From Priestia abyssalis (GTDB taxonomy: Bacteria; Bacillota; Bacilli; Bacillales; Bacillaceae_H), in assembly GCF_002019595.1 (NCBI RefSeq), contig NZ_KV917369.1, forward strand, positions 1,884,417 to 1,948,416: a stretch of 64,000 nt of DNA. Reading direction: 5' to 3'. The position numbers were made by a program, and so were the translations under genes. Positions 34,778-42,738 of the stretch are shown in pieces. The notes below the pieces were generated by a model that was given only the letters and a program-made list of their open reading frames with translations, made no database searches and was not told where the DNA came from. How positions within the stretch are numbered: the first letter of the stretch is position 1; each line of letters begins with the position of its first letter.

Positions 34778-36112
34778 ATGATTAGAATCGGATCAGGAGC
34801 AGGGTTCTCAGGAGACAGATTGGAGCCTGCCGTCGTATTAGCAGAAAAAGGACAATTAGACTATCTTGTATTGGAGTGTCTGGCCGAACGAACGATTGCA
34901 TTGGCCCAAAAACGCAAAATGCAAAACCCTTCATTGGGGTACGATCCTTTATTGGAAAAGAGAATAGAGCTTCTTTTACCTGTTATCAAGAAGAATAACG
35001 TTCGTCTCATCACGAACATGGGGGCGGCCAATCCTGTGGGTGCCGCACAAAAGGTGACAGAAATAGCCCAACGTCTCGGAGTATCGGTAAAGGTGGCCGC
35101 CGTGACCGGTGACGATGTATTAAAGCATCTTTCAAATGATAAAACAACGTTAGAGACGAATGAGCCTTTATCTTCTTTTAAACGATTGATTTCTGCAAAC
35201 GCGTACCTTGGGGTGGAAGCCATTTTGCCGGCATTAGAGACGGGTGCTGATGTCATCATTACAGGTCGGGTGGCTGACCCTTCCTTATTCGTCGCCCCAA
35301 TGGTTCATCATTATGGCTGGTCATTGGAAGATGTGAACCGGATGGCACAAGGAACGGTAGTCGGTCACTTGCTGGAATGCGGTGGTCAAATATGCGGGGG
35401 CTATTTTGCCGATCCGGGGAAAAAAGATGTACCGGACTTTGCCCGTTTAGGATTCCCGTATGCGGATGTGGCTTCAGATGGAACAGCTGTCATCAGCAAG
35501 ATCGAAGGGACTGGAGGATTGATTTCGCTGGCAACGGCAAAAGAACAGCTTTTATATGAAGTAACGAATCCGAATGAATACATCACACCGGATGTCATTG
35601 CCGATTTTACAACGGTTCGTCTGCGGGAAACGGCACCGAACCATATTGAAGTTTCCGGCTGTATCGGGAAGGAGAAACCAGACAAGCTGAAGGTGAGTGT
35701 CGGCTATCATGCCGGATTCATGGGAGAAGGAGAGATTTCTTATGCCGGAACGAATGCATTGGGCAGGGCAAAGCTTGCCGGTGAAGTCATGTACGAGCGG
35801 CTAAAGGATGACTTTTCCGATCTTCGAATCGATTATATCGGCAGTTCTTCTGTTCATCGAACAACATTTGGACAGCATGATGCCTATGAAATCCGGCTTC
35901 GTGTGGCAGGAAGGGCGCTGACAGAAGAAATGGCGGCCAAAATCGGCGAAGAGGTAGAAGCGCTTTATACGAACGGACCGGCCGGGGGAGGCGGAGCCCG
36001 CAAATATACGAATGAAATCGTCGGGATTGTATCTACGCTAATCAAAAGAAACAATATCAACACGTCTGTTACGATAAGGGAGAGTGAGAAGAATGAAGAA
36101 AAAGTTATATGA
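34778..36112 (+). CDS. AtuA-family (DUF1446) protein, core domain
   Basis: 444 residues from the ATG at 34778 with GAGGTGAT upstream. The N-terminal IRIGSGAGFSGDRLEPAV, LITNMGAANPVGAA, DVIITGRVADPSLFVAP and CGGQICGGYFADPG are conserved in AtuA/DUF1446 proteins. AtuA is genetically linked to acyclic terpene (citronellol/geraniol) breakdown in Pseudomonas, but its chemistry is not settled. Many relatives carry a C-terminal ferredoxin-like extension in the same chain; here that part is a separate overlapping gene. No geranyl-CoA carboxylase or other atu genes are near, so terpene degradation is not supported here. Confidence 0.87.
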   Translation: MIRIGSGAGFSGDRLEPAVVLAEKGQLDYLVLECLAERTIALAQKRKMQNPSLGYDPLLEKRIELLLPVIKKNNVRLITNMGAANPVGAAQKVTEIAQRLGVSVKVAAVTGDDVLKHLSNDKTTLETNEPLSSFKRLISANAYLGVEAILPALETGADVIITGRVADPSLFVAPMVHHYGWSLEDVNRMAQGTVVGHLLECGGQICGGYFADPGKKDVPDFARLGFPYADVASDGTAVISKIEGTGGLISLATAKEQLLYEVTNPNEYITPDVIADFTTVRLRETAPNHIEVSGCIGKEKPDKLKVSVGYHAGFMGEGEISYAGTNALGRAKLAGEVMYERLKDDFSDLRIDYIGSSSVHRTTFGQHDAYEIRLRVAGRALTEEMAAKIGEEVEALYTNGPAGGGGARKYTNEIVGIVSTLIKRNNINTSVTIRESEKNEEKVI

Positions 36113-36404
36113 TTTGGCTCACAGCCGGGCCGGCGACAAAGGGAATACATTGATCCTGTCCCTTATCCCGTATAATGAACAGGATTACCCGAAGCTGTGT
36201 GAAAAAGTCACCTCTGAAAAAGTGAAAGAACATTTAAAAGAAGTAGTCGAAGGCCATGTCGTCCGCTACGAGGTCCCGAATATAGCCGCTCTCCAGTTCG
36301 TCTGCCACCATGCATTACTTGGAGGAGTCACCACCTCCTTGAGCACGGACACTCACGGGAAGAGCTTGAGCTATGCGTTGCTGGAGATGGAGATAGAGGT
36401 GTAA
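36093..36404 (+). CDS. AtuA-like C-terminal (ferredoxin-fold) domain protein
   Basis: 103 residues from the ATG at 36093, overlapping the AtuA gene by 20 bases, with GGGAG ten bases upstream. The sequence LYDLAHSRAGDKGNTLILSL and a C-terminal STDTHGKSLSYALLEMEIEV are those of the domain that follows the AtuA core in fused relatives. The split, translationally coupled arrangement suggests the two products form one complex. It is the last gene of the sigma-54 operon, followed at once by a tRNA fragment. Confidence 0.83.
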   Translation: MKKKLYDLAHSRAGDKGNTLILSLIPYNEQDYPKLCEKVTSEKVKEHLKEVVEGHVVRYEVPNIAALQFVCHHALLGGVTTSLSTDTHGKSLSYALLEMEIEV

Positions 36405-36414
36405 GCAGCGACTT

Positions 36415-36461
36415 CTACTTTGACAGGGTAGAGGTCGCTCGTTCGAATCCAGTCGGAATCA
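36415..36461 (+). pseudogene. 3' fragment of tRNA-Val(GAC), possible integration scar
   Basis: CTACT-TTGACAG-GGTAG forms a complete anticodon arm with anticodon GAC. It is followed by a variable loop AGGTC, a T-arm with TTCGAAT loop, and the 3' acceptor strand CGGAATC plus discriminator A. The T-stem GCTCG/CCAGT has one mismatch, and no 5' acceptor strand (GATTCCG expected) or D-arm precedes it, so it cannot fold as a full tRNA. A 3' tRNA copy of this kind is what tRNA-targeting integrative elements leave at an attachment site. Confidence 0.7.
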
Positions 36462-36470
36462 TTACTAAAG

Positions 36471-36514
36471 AAAGAGCATAACCTTTTATTTTATAGAAGT
36501 TTATGCTCTTTTTT
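36471..36514 (+). terminator. Terminator after the tRNA fragment
   Basis: AAAGAGCATAA pairs with TTATGCTCTTT, followed by TTTT. It would end the CitMHS-AtuA operon transcript, and may originally have been the terminator of the tRNA gene. Confidence 0.85.
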
Positions 36515-36715
36515 GCAATTTGTTTGTAAATAGAGAGAATATAACAAAGAAAAGGATTCAATCATTCCTCATAATTGTTTAAGATAGAATTAAATATCGA
36601 TGAGATAGTAATAATCGTTCAAAGGGAGAAGAACTAAATATTAAGGTTTAAGGAATCTTTTAACCACTCGCTCATCCTTACCGAGATTCTATTGATAAAG
36701 GAAGTTGAATACATA

Positions 36716-38014
36716 ATGTATAAAATCGGATTAGTCGGTCTAAAAACTTCTATCGAACAGATTTTAGACTTGGCAGAGGAATATAAACATGAGTTGGAAT
36801 TCATCTCTTTGCCCTATGTAAAAACTGAAGAGGTAGAGAATCTTGTACAAGAAACCACTTCTTACGTACATGCATGGCTGTTTACCGGTCCACTTCCATA
36901 TGAAATCGCGAAAAAAACGGTACGTACGGATAAAATAATGGTCCATGTTCCTGCTACGGAATCGGGTCTTTATAAATCTTTTTTAGAGATGATTTATGAA
37001 CAAGGAAAAATGATTGAACAGCTAAGTATTGATACGATGTCAACAAACAATATTAGCGAAGAAGCTTTGTCACAGCTAAATATGAACATCCCAAAGATTT
37101 ATACGAAAGCGTTTGAGGTGGATGTTGATCCAAATGAATTGTTGCATTTTCACTTAAATTTGTGGAATGAGGGAAAGATAGAAGGTGCTTTATCTTGTTT
37201 TCCGTCAGTGTGTGAAGCTTTAAGGGAAAAAGGAATTCCAGCTTACCGGATGTCGATGAGTAAAATGGAAATACGACAAACGCTTCGGATTCTTGTCGAA
37301 AAAGTAAAGGCTGCCTACTTTAAAGATACACAAATCGGAGTGGAAATCATTGAAGTTGAATATTTTAACAGAGTGGCAGAGGAAATGAAAACACCTTATC
37401 ATTTACAGTACTTGGAGCTGCGGCTAAAAGAAATGTTGATTCAACTGGGTGAAAAAATAAATGGTTCTGTTTCAGAGAAAGGAAACGGAAGGTACATGAT
37501 TTTTAGTTCGCGCGGCGCAATTGAACGAGAACTTCCTACGCTTGAAGATACCGTTCAAAAATTGGCTTTTGAAGCCGATACGACCGTTGCCGTTGGCATT
37601 GGATTTGGCGAGACGGCCTATTCGGCGGAAATCAATGCTTTTCGTGCTATTCAACATTCAAAGGAGATGAAGAAGCGCGAAATTGTCATGGTTCAAGATG
37701 ATGGCAAGATCGTCGAGTCACCAGGCAAAAAACAAGAACTGCAATTTTCCAGCCGTACCCAAAATGAAATCCTTATTGAGAAGTTAAAAAAAGGGAATAT
37801 TAGTGTAAAAACGTATAAAAAAATAGCGGCTCTCATCCAAAAAATGGGGTGGAGCGATTTTACAACAAAGGAGTTAGCGACACATCTTGAGATGACAGAG
37901 CGCAATGTACGGCGTATTGTGACCGATATGTGCGAAGTTGATTTGGCACAATGCGTTGGCAAAGAGGCCTATGCCACTCGTGGAAGGCCAAGTAAAATTT
38001 ATCGATTGTTATAA
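36716..38014 (+). CDS. Predicted transcriptional regulator with nucleotide-cyclase-like middle domain
   Basis: 432 residues from the ATG at 36716 (AAGGAAG upstream). I do not recognise the family by name. Residues 1-100 have a Rossmann-like start (MYKIGLVGLKTSIEQILDLA). The middle (about 215-325) resembles a degenerate GGDEF/GTP-cyclohydrolase III-type palm domain (QIGVEIIEVEYFNRVAEE, TTVAVGIGFGETAYSAEINA). The C-terminal 70 residues contain a winged HTH (FTTKELATHLEMTERNVRRIVTDM). Placed 198 bp upstream of an M20 hydrolase and a transporter in the same direction, it probably controls them, perhaps in response to a nucleotide or the transported compound. Confidence 0.7.
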   Translation: MYKIGLVGLKTSIEQILDLAEEYKHELEFISLPYVKTEEVENLVQETTSYVHAWLFTGPLPYEIAKKTVRTDKIMVHVPATESGLYKSFLEMIYEQGKMIEQLSIDTMSTNNISEEALSQLNMNIPKIYTKAFEVDVDPNELLHFHLNLWNEGKIEGALSCFPSVCEALREKGIPAYRMSMSKMEIRQTLRILVEKVKAAYFKDTQIGVEIIEVEYFNRVAEEMKTPYHLQYLELRLKEMLIQLGEKINGSVSEKGNGRYMIFSSRGAIERELPTLEDTVQKLAFEADTTVAVGIGFGETAYSAEINAFRAIQHSKEMKKREIVMVQDDGKIVESPGKKQELQFSSRTQNEILIEKLKKGNISVKTYKKIAALIQKMGWSDFTTKELATHLEMTERNVRRIVTDMCEVDLAQCVGKEAYATRGRPSKIYRLL

Positions 38015-38038
38015 GCACCCATGAGTTAGGGTGCTTAT
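38011..38038 (+). terminator. Terminator overlapping the regulator stop codon
   Basis: ATAAGCACCC pairs exactly with GGGTGCTTAT, followed by TTATTTTG. It separates the regulator from the hydrolase gene, which therefore needs its own promoter in 38040-38200 (AT-rich, none obvious). Confidence 0.75.
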
Positions 38039-38212
38039 TTATTTTGTGAGAAAATATTAGATTTAGTAGATGGATAATATTTCAGAAATTTCGAAAAAAG
38101 TCATTGAAATTAAGTTCACGAAATATTATACTTCATTTAAGGAATTTTTTCCTTAAAGTATCCGAAAATAAAAGTTGTTACGCAGGCAAAATTAAAAGGG
38201 GAGTTGAAGTGG

Positions 38213-39406
38213 GTGTCTCAAATGACAATGATGCACAATTTAATGGAGGATGTTAAAGACGAAGTGATTGGATGGAGAAGATATTTACATAAGTATCCGG
38301 AGCTGTCTTTTCAAGAAGAAAAAACAGCTCAATTTGTTTATGAAACGCTGCAAACTTTTGGTAAGTTGGAAATTTCACGCCCGACAAAAACAAGCGTGAT
38401 GGCTCGCCTGATTGGTCAGCAACCTGGGAAGGTTATTGCATTGCGGGCAGATATGGATGCGCTTCCAATTGAAGAAGAAAATGATTTTGACTTTGTATCA
38501 CAGAATTCAGGCGTGATGCATGCTTGCGGACACGACGGGCATACGGCGATGCTGCTTGGTACGGCAAAGATTCTTACACAGTTAAAGGATCAAATTAAAG
38601 GGGAGGTGCGCTTTTTATTTCAACATGCTGAAGAGTTGTTTCCGGGCGGTGCACAAGAAATGGTAAAAGCAGGCGTACTCGAAGGAGTGGATCAAGTAAT
38701 TGGAATCCATCTAGCGTCCACGGTTGAGGTTGGTAAAATTGGGCTTTGTCATGGGGCAGCTACCTCTGGGAGTGATACATTTGATATAAAAATTCAAGGA
38801 AAAGGCGGTCATTCTTCAGAGCCTCATTTAACCATTGATCCCATTGCAATCGGATCACAAGTGATCAACAACCTTCAGCACATCGTTTCAAGAAATCTCG
38901 ATCCTCTCGAAAAGCTAGTAGTATCCGTGACGAAATTTCAAAGTGGAACCGCTTACAATGTAATTCCTGATACGGCTATTTTAAGCGGATCTGTACGAAG
39001 CCTTGATCCGGAACTTCGTCAACAAGTTCCAAGTTTAATTAAACGAATTGTTAAAGGAGTTACAGAAGCACATCATGCGTCATTTGAAGTCGATTATCAT
39101 TTTGGCTACAGTTCGGTTGTAAATGACGATAAGGTAAGAGAAGCAATTGAGGAAACGATAATGGATGTATGGGGAGAAGATACTTTGATGAGGCTGCCGG
39201 CGCTTATGAGCGGTGAAGATTTTTCTGCCTTTTCGAATGAAGTGCCAGGCTGCTTCATCTTTGTTGGTGCAGGGAATCAGAACAAGGGGATTATTTACCC
39301 GCACCATCATCCGCGTTTTACCATTGATGAAGATGCTTTAGAAATGGGTGTGGAGTTGTTTGTTCAATCAGCTTTTAGACTATTAGGGGAGTCGGGAAAT
39401 ATATAG
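38213..39406 (+). CDS. M20-family (M20D) amidohydrolase/peptidase
   Basis: 397 residues from the GTG at 38213, which lies nine bases after GGGGAG; a TTG three codons earlier is too close to it and later ATGs are possible. Zinc-site motifs are clear: ADMDALPIEEE, MHACGHDGHTAM, FQHAEELFPGGA, and a late His in HHHPRFTIDEDAL. GGHSSEPHLTIDP marks the lid domain. Relatives hydrolyse N-acyl amino acids, indole-3-acetyl-amino acids or aminobenzoyl-glutamate; the real substrate is unknown. It is followed by a transporter gene, so substrate import plus deacylation is likely. Its stop codon lies in a half copy of repeat module A. Confidence 0.9.
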   Translation: MSQMTMMHNLMEDVKDEVIGWRRYLHKYPELSFQEEKTAQFVYETLQTFGKLEISRPTKTSVMARLIGQQPGKVIALRADMDALPIEEENDFDFVSQNSGVMHACGHDGHTAMLLGTAKILTQLKDQIKGEVRFLFQHAEELFPGGAQEMVKAGVLEGVDQVIGIHLASTVEVGKIGLCHGAATSGSDTFDIKIQGKGGHSSEPHLTIDPIAIGSQVINNLQHIVSRNLDPLEKLVVSVTKFQSGTAYNVIPDTAILSGSVRSLDPELRQQVPSLIKRIVKGVTEAHHASFEVDYHFGYSSVVNDDKVREAIEETIMDVWGEDTLMRLPALMSGEDFSAFSNEVPGCFIFVGAGNQNKGIIYPHHHPRFTIDEDALEMGVELFVQSAFRLLGESGNI

Positions 39407-39423
39407 ATCGATTTAGAAAATTC
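39400..39423 (+). repeat. Half copy of repeat module A
   Basis: ATATATAGATCGATTTAGAAAATTC matches the left arm of module A, but the loop and right arm are missing. The TAG of the upstream gene (39404-39406) is part of the repeat. Confidence 0.7.
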
Positions 39424-39471
39424 GTAATCTACTTCTAACGAAAAATAGGTAAGCGAAGGGGTGTAAAGAAA

Positions 39472-40665
39472 ATGATACATGAACCTGTCGTAGCAGCCAT
39501 GATTATCATGGCATTAATCGCTTTGGGTGAAATTATTTCTATCGTTACAAGAGCAAGGGTATCTATGTTCCTAGTCGCCTTGATAGGGTATCTTTTGTTA
39601 ATTTGGACGGGAATTATACCAAAGAGTCTGGTCGGCGATTCGAAATTTATTGAAATTGGTATTGTATTAGGAACCGCTCCAATTATTATTCATATGGGTA
39701 CGTTGATTCCTCTCAAAGCGATTCGCAGTCAATGGAAAGCCGTCGCTATTTCTTTGATGGGAATTATCTTTGGCGCTGGTCTAATTCTTCTTTTGATTCC
39801 ACTAATGTATGACTATAAAACCGCCGTTGCAGGAACTGGACCGCTAACCGGAGGGGTGATAGCCTTTCTTGTGACCTCGGAAGGACTAAAAGAAGTAGGA
39901 TTGACAAGTCTAGTGGCAATATCAGCTTTAATATTATCATTGCAATCACTGTTTGGTATGCCTCTTTCTGCAAATTTGTTACGCCGTTATGCATTAAAGT
40001 TTCGGAACGCGGTAGACGCTGGTACATATACAGCTTCCGCGTTGGAAGCAGGAGTAGAAAACGTTATGGATACAGAAAAAGTAGAGGAACGAAATGCTGC
40101 TTGGATTCCGAAAAAATATCAAACCAATCTAATTCTTCTTTTTCAGCTATTTATCGGTGGCGCAATTGCCGTGGTTTTAGATCAATTTACCGGCATACCA
40201 TATAGTTTGTGGGCTTTGGCTCTTGGAATTGGCGGGAGAGTAATCGGTTTTTATCCAGACCGTGTTATGGAGCGTGCTAATGCTTTTACAGTCGGGATGG
40301 CTGGACTTGTATTTTTAATTATCGCCACTATGAATGACATTACATTCGATATGTTTATTAGTTATCTCCCTGAAACTTTTCTAATTATGTTTGTCGGAAT
40401 TTTGGGTATTTTTATCGGTGGGTTTATAGGTTCAAAATTGTTTAAATGGGATCCTTTAAAAGGCCTCCCTGTTGCATTGACAGCTACAGTAGGTTTCCCC
40501 GGTGACTACCTTGTTTGTGAGGAAATCAGTAGAAGTGTCGGCAGGAATAAAGAGGAAGAAGAAATGATATTAAATGAAATATTGACTCCAATGTTAATCG
40601 GCGGATTTACAACTGTAACAGCAGGGTCAGTCGTTATTGCCAGCATCTTGATCAAAACATTATAG
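39472..40665 (+). CDS. Predicted transporter (10-12 membrane segments), family not identified
   Basis: 397 residues, strongly hydrophobic, with paired segments and a central charged loop (TEKVEERNAAWIPKKYQ). Conserved-looking motifs are TGPLTGGVIAFLVTSEGLKE in the first half and ATVGFPGDYLVCEEISRSVG in the second; the second recurs, as I recall, in uncharacterised permeases (possibly DUF3100) encoded next to M20 hydrolases. The N-terminus is out of any signal-peptide pattern. The start follows AAGGGGTG. Co-directional with the M20 hydrolase (65-bp gap), so it probably carries the substrate or product of that enzyme. Confidence 0.7.
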   Translation: MIHEPVVAAMIIMALIALGEIISIVTRARVSMFLVALIGYLLLIWTGIIPKSLVGDSKFIEIGIVLGTAPIIIHMGTLIPLKAIRSQWKAVAISLMGIIFGAGLILLLIPLMYDYKTAVAGTGPLTGGVIAFLVTSEGLKEVGLTSLVAISALILSLQSLFGMPLSANLLRRYALKFRNAVDAGTYTASALEAGVENVMDTEKVEERNAAWIPKKYQTNLILLFQLFIGGAIAVVLDQFTGIPYSLWALALGIGGRVIGFYPDRVMERANAFTVGMAGLVFLIIATMNDITFDMFISYLPETFLIMFVGILGIFIGGFIGSKLFKWDPLKGLPVALTATVGFPGDYLVCEEISRSVGRNKEEEEMILNEILTPMLIGGFTTVTAGSVVIASILIKTL

Positions 40666-40746
40666 ACGCTATTTTGAGACTTCAGAATTAGGACAGATGA
40701 CATATTGAGACTGAACAATGAATGATATTTGAAAACGAGACTTTAT

Positions 40747-40790
40747 GAGAAAGCAGGGAAGCGTAAAGCGTTCCCCTGCTTTCTCTTTAT
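40747..40790 (+). terminator. Rho-independent terminator of the transporter gene
   Basis: GAGAAAGCAGGG pairs with CCCTGCTTTCTC around an inner AAGCG/GCGTT stem (40747-40785), followed by TTTAT. Confidence 0.85.
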
Positions 40791-40967
40791 CTACAGGATT
40801 CATGATTGTTGGGAGTTCCTTAGGTGACATGAATGTCTATACTAAAACTTCGATATTATTTATAAATGTAACAAAATGAAAGAAAAATACAAAAATTATT
40901 TATAAAAAAATCATAAAATTATAAATTAAATCTCAAAATTTTTGTCATAGAATGAACATAGTACAAC

Positions 40968-41054
40968 AAGGAGGTTGAAAGGATTGGCAAGAAGTGATTA
41001 AGATCTACTAATCATAAGAACTTACCGTAATTGTTCCGAGTATTACGCTTTTTT
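40968..41054 (+). promoter_or_regulatory. Leader with strong ribosome binding site, tiny ORF and terminator ahead of glutamate dehydrogenase
   Basis: AAGGAGG (40968-40974) is followed nine bases later by a five-codon frame, TTG GCA AGA AGT GAT TAA (40984-41001). A hairpin with T-run (CGTAAT/ATTACG, 41026-41047, TTTTTT) follows, 62 bp ahead of the gene. A perfect ribosome binding site without a gene, then an intrinsic terminator, is the layout of a translation-coupled attenuator; antiterminator pairing is not evident by eye. Confidence 0.45.
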
Positions 41055-41115
41055 GTGAGAAATGATGTTTCAAAACAATCCATTTAAACGACTTATAATA
41101 TAAGAGGTGTAACGA

Positions 41116-42414
41116 ATGAAAGTGGCAGTCCCTGTTAAAAGTGATGACAATCCAAAGCCAGACAATAAGCAAAGCGAAGTGTTAGATTTATTACATTCCA
41201 CTCAGCTTATTATAAAAGAGGCGGTTCAGAAGTTAGGGTATAACGATGAGATGTACGAGTTATTAAAAGAGCCGGTTAGAATCCTCACGGTACGTATTCC
41301 CGTTCGAATGGATGATGGTTCCATTCGAGTGTTTACCGGTTTTCGTTCTCAACATAACGATGCAGTAGGTCCCACAAAAGGGGGTGTCCGCTTCCATCCA
41401 GAAGTGAATGAAGAAGAAGTAAAGGCATTGTCCATTTGGATGAGCTTAAAGTGCGGCATTGCCGATCTTCCTTACGGCGGGGGAAAAGGCGGGATTATTT
41501 GCGATCCGAGGGACATGTCGTTTAGGGAACTGGAGAGGTTAAGCCGCGGGTATGTTCGTGCCATCAGCCAAATTGTTGGTCCTACCAAAGATATTCCAGC
41601 ACCGGATGTGTACACGAATTCTCAAATTATGGCGTGGATGATGGATGAGTACAGCCGCCTTCGGGAATTTGATTCTCCTGGATTCATTACGGGCAAACCG
41701 ATTGTTTTAGGGGGATCACAAGGTCGTGAAACGGCAACGGCGCGCGGCGTCACGATTTGCATTGAAGAAGCGGCTAAGAAAAGAGGTATTGATTTACAAG
41801 GTGCACGCATCGTGATTCAAGGCTTTGGGAATGCAGGAAGCTTTTTGGCGAAATTCATGCATGATGCCGGGGCGAAAGTGATTGGGGTCTCGGATGCCCA
41901 TGGTGCTCTTTATGATCCAGAAGGGCTTGATATCGATTATTTGCTGGATCGACGCGATAGCTTTGGTACTGTCACGAATTTATTTACAGATGTCATAACG
42001 AATCAAGAATTACTCGAAAGAGAATGTGACATTTTGGTGCCGGCTGCCATTTCAAACCAAATTACAGCACAAAATGCTCATCAGATTAAAGCATCGATTG
42101 TGGTGGAGGCAGCAAATGGGCCCACAACCCTTGAAGCAACCAAAATTTTAGATGAAAGGGGAATCCTCCTTGTGCCGGATATACTGGCAAGTGCAGGGGG
42201 TGTCACTGTTTCTTACTTTGAATGGGTTCAAAATAATCAAGGCTATTATTGGTCAGAGGAAGAAGTGGGAGAAAAACTGCGAAAAGTAATGGTCGATTCT
42301 TTTGAAAACATTTATCAAACATCACAGGCTCATCAAGTGGATATGCGTTTAGCGGCTTATATGGTTGGAATCAAAAAGCCGGCTGAAGCTTCCCGTTTCC
42401 GCGGCTGGGTGTAA
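41116..42414 (+). CDS. rocG: NAD-specific glutamate dehydrogenase (RocG/GudB type)
   Basis: 432 residues. Catabolic oxidative deamination of glutamate to 2-oxoglutarate. Landmarks: GPTKGGVRFHPEVNEEEVKA, CGIADLPYGGGKGG with the catalytic Lys region, GPTKDIPAPDV, the Rossmann motif GFGNAG, EAANGPTT, and the C-terminal ASAGGVTVSYFEWVQNNQG and EASRFRGWV. By memory it is slightly nearer to RocG (SQHNDAVGPTKGG) than GudB. No insertion or duplication inactivating the active site, as in laboratory-strain GudB, is present. In B. subtilis rocG is sigma-54/RocR-dependent; here I see no -24/-12 promoter, but an attenuator-like leader. Confidence 0.94.
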   Translation: MKVAVPVKSDDNPKPDNKQSEVLDLLHSTQLIIKEAVQKLGYNDEMYELLKEPVRILTVRIPVRMDDGSIRVFTGFRSQHNDAVGPTKGGVRFHPEVNEEEVKALSIWMSLKCGIADLPYGGGKGGIICDPRDMSFRELERLSRGYVRAISQIVGPTKDIPAPDVYTNSQIMAWMMDEYSRLREFDSPGFITGKPIVLGGSQGRETATARGVTICIEEAAKKRGIDLQGARIVIQGFGNAGSFLAKFMHDAGAKVIGVSDAHGALYDPEGLDIDYLLDRRDSFGTVTNLFTDVITNQELLERECDILVPAAISNQITAQNAHQIKASIVVEAANGPTTLEATKILDERGILLVPDILASAGGVTVSYFEWVQNNQGYYWSEEEVGEKLRKVMVDSFENIYQTSQAHQVDMRLAAYMVGIKKPAEASRFRGWV

Positions 42415-42484
42415 AAGGAAAAATTCTCTATCAATCTATGGAAAAGAGGTAAAAAAAGAATCTTTTAATTGGAGGGAATTTTTC

Positions 42485-42637
42485 ATGTGGATCATCACTG
42501 TCCATTTAAAGAACGACATCAAAATATTTGAGTTTGACAATGAAAAAGAGGCAAAAGAAGCTTTCAAGAGAATTCAAGGTTATAAAATCCTTACCGAAGT
42601 GATTTACTTTCATGAGGATTGTTTAGTTGAATCATAA
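42485..42637 (+). CDS. Small hypothetical protein, 50 aa
   Basis: The ATG at 42485 follows GGAGGG at good spacing; the longer in-frame extension overlaps the dehydrogenase and is not credible. The product (MWIITVHLKNDIKIFEFDNE, then KEAFKRIQGYKILTEVIYF) looks like a beta-alpha-beta mini-fold. No function can be named. It lies 70 bp after the dehydrogenase and ahead of a strong inverted repeat, so it is probably in the same transcript. Confidence 0.65.
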   Translation: MWIITVHLKNDIKIFEFDNEKEAKEAFKRIQGYKILTEVIYFHEDCLVES

Positions 42638-42652
42638 TTGCTAGTAGTGAGA

Positions 42653-42693
42653 GTCCAACAAGGCGCGATCAATAAGAACACGCCTTGTTGGAC
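42653..42693. terminator. 13-bp inverted repeat between convergent genes
   Basis: GTCCAACAAGGCG pairs exactly with CGCCTTGTTGGAC across 15 nt. No T-run on either side; it may still stop or protect transcripts from the two convergent genes. Confidence 0.55.
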
Positions 42694-42738
42694 CGATAAT
42701 TATGAGACAGCCGGTAATTATGGAATTTTGTCAGGCAG

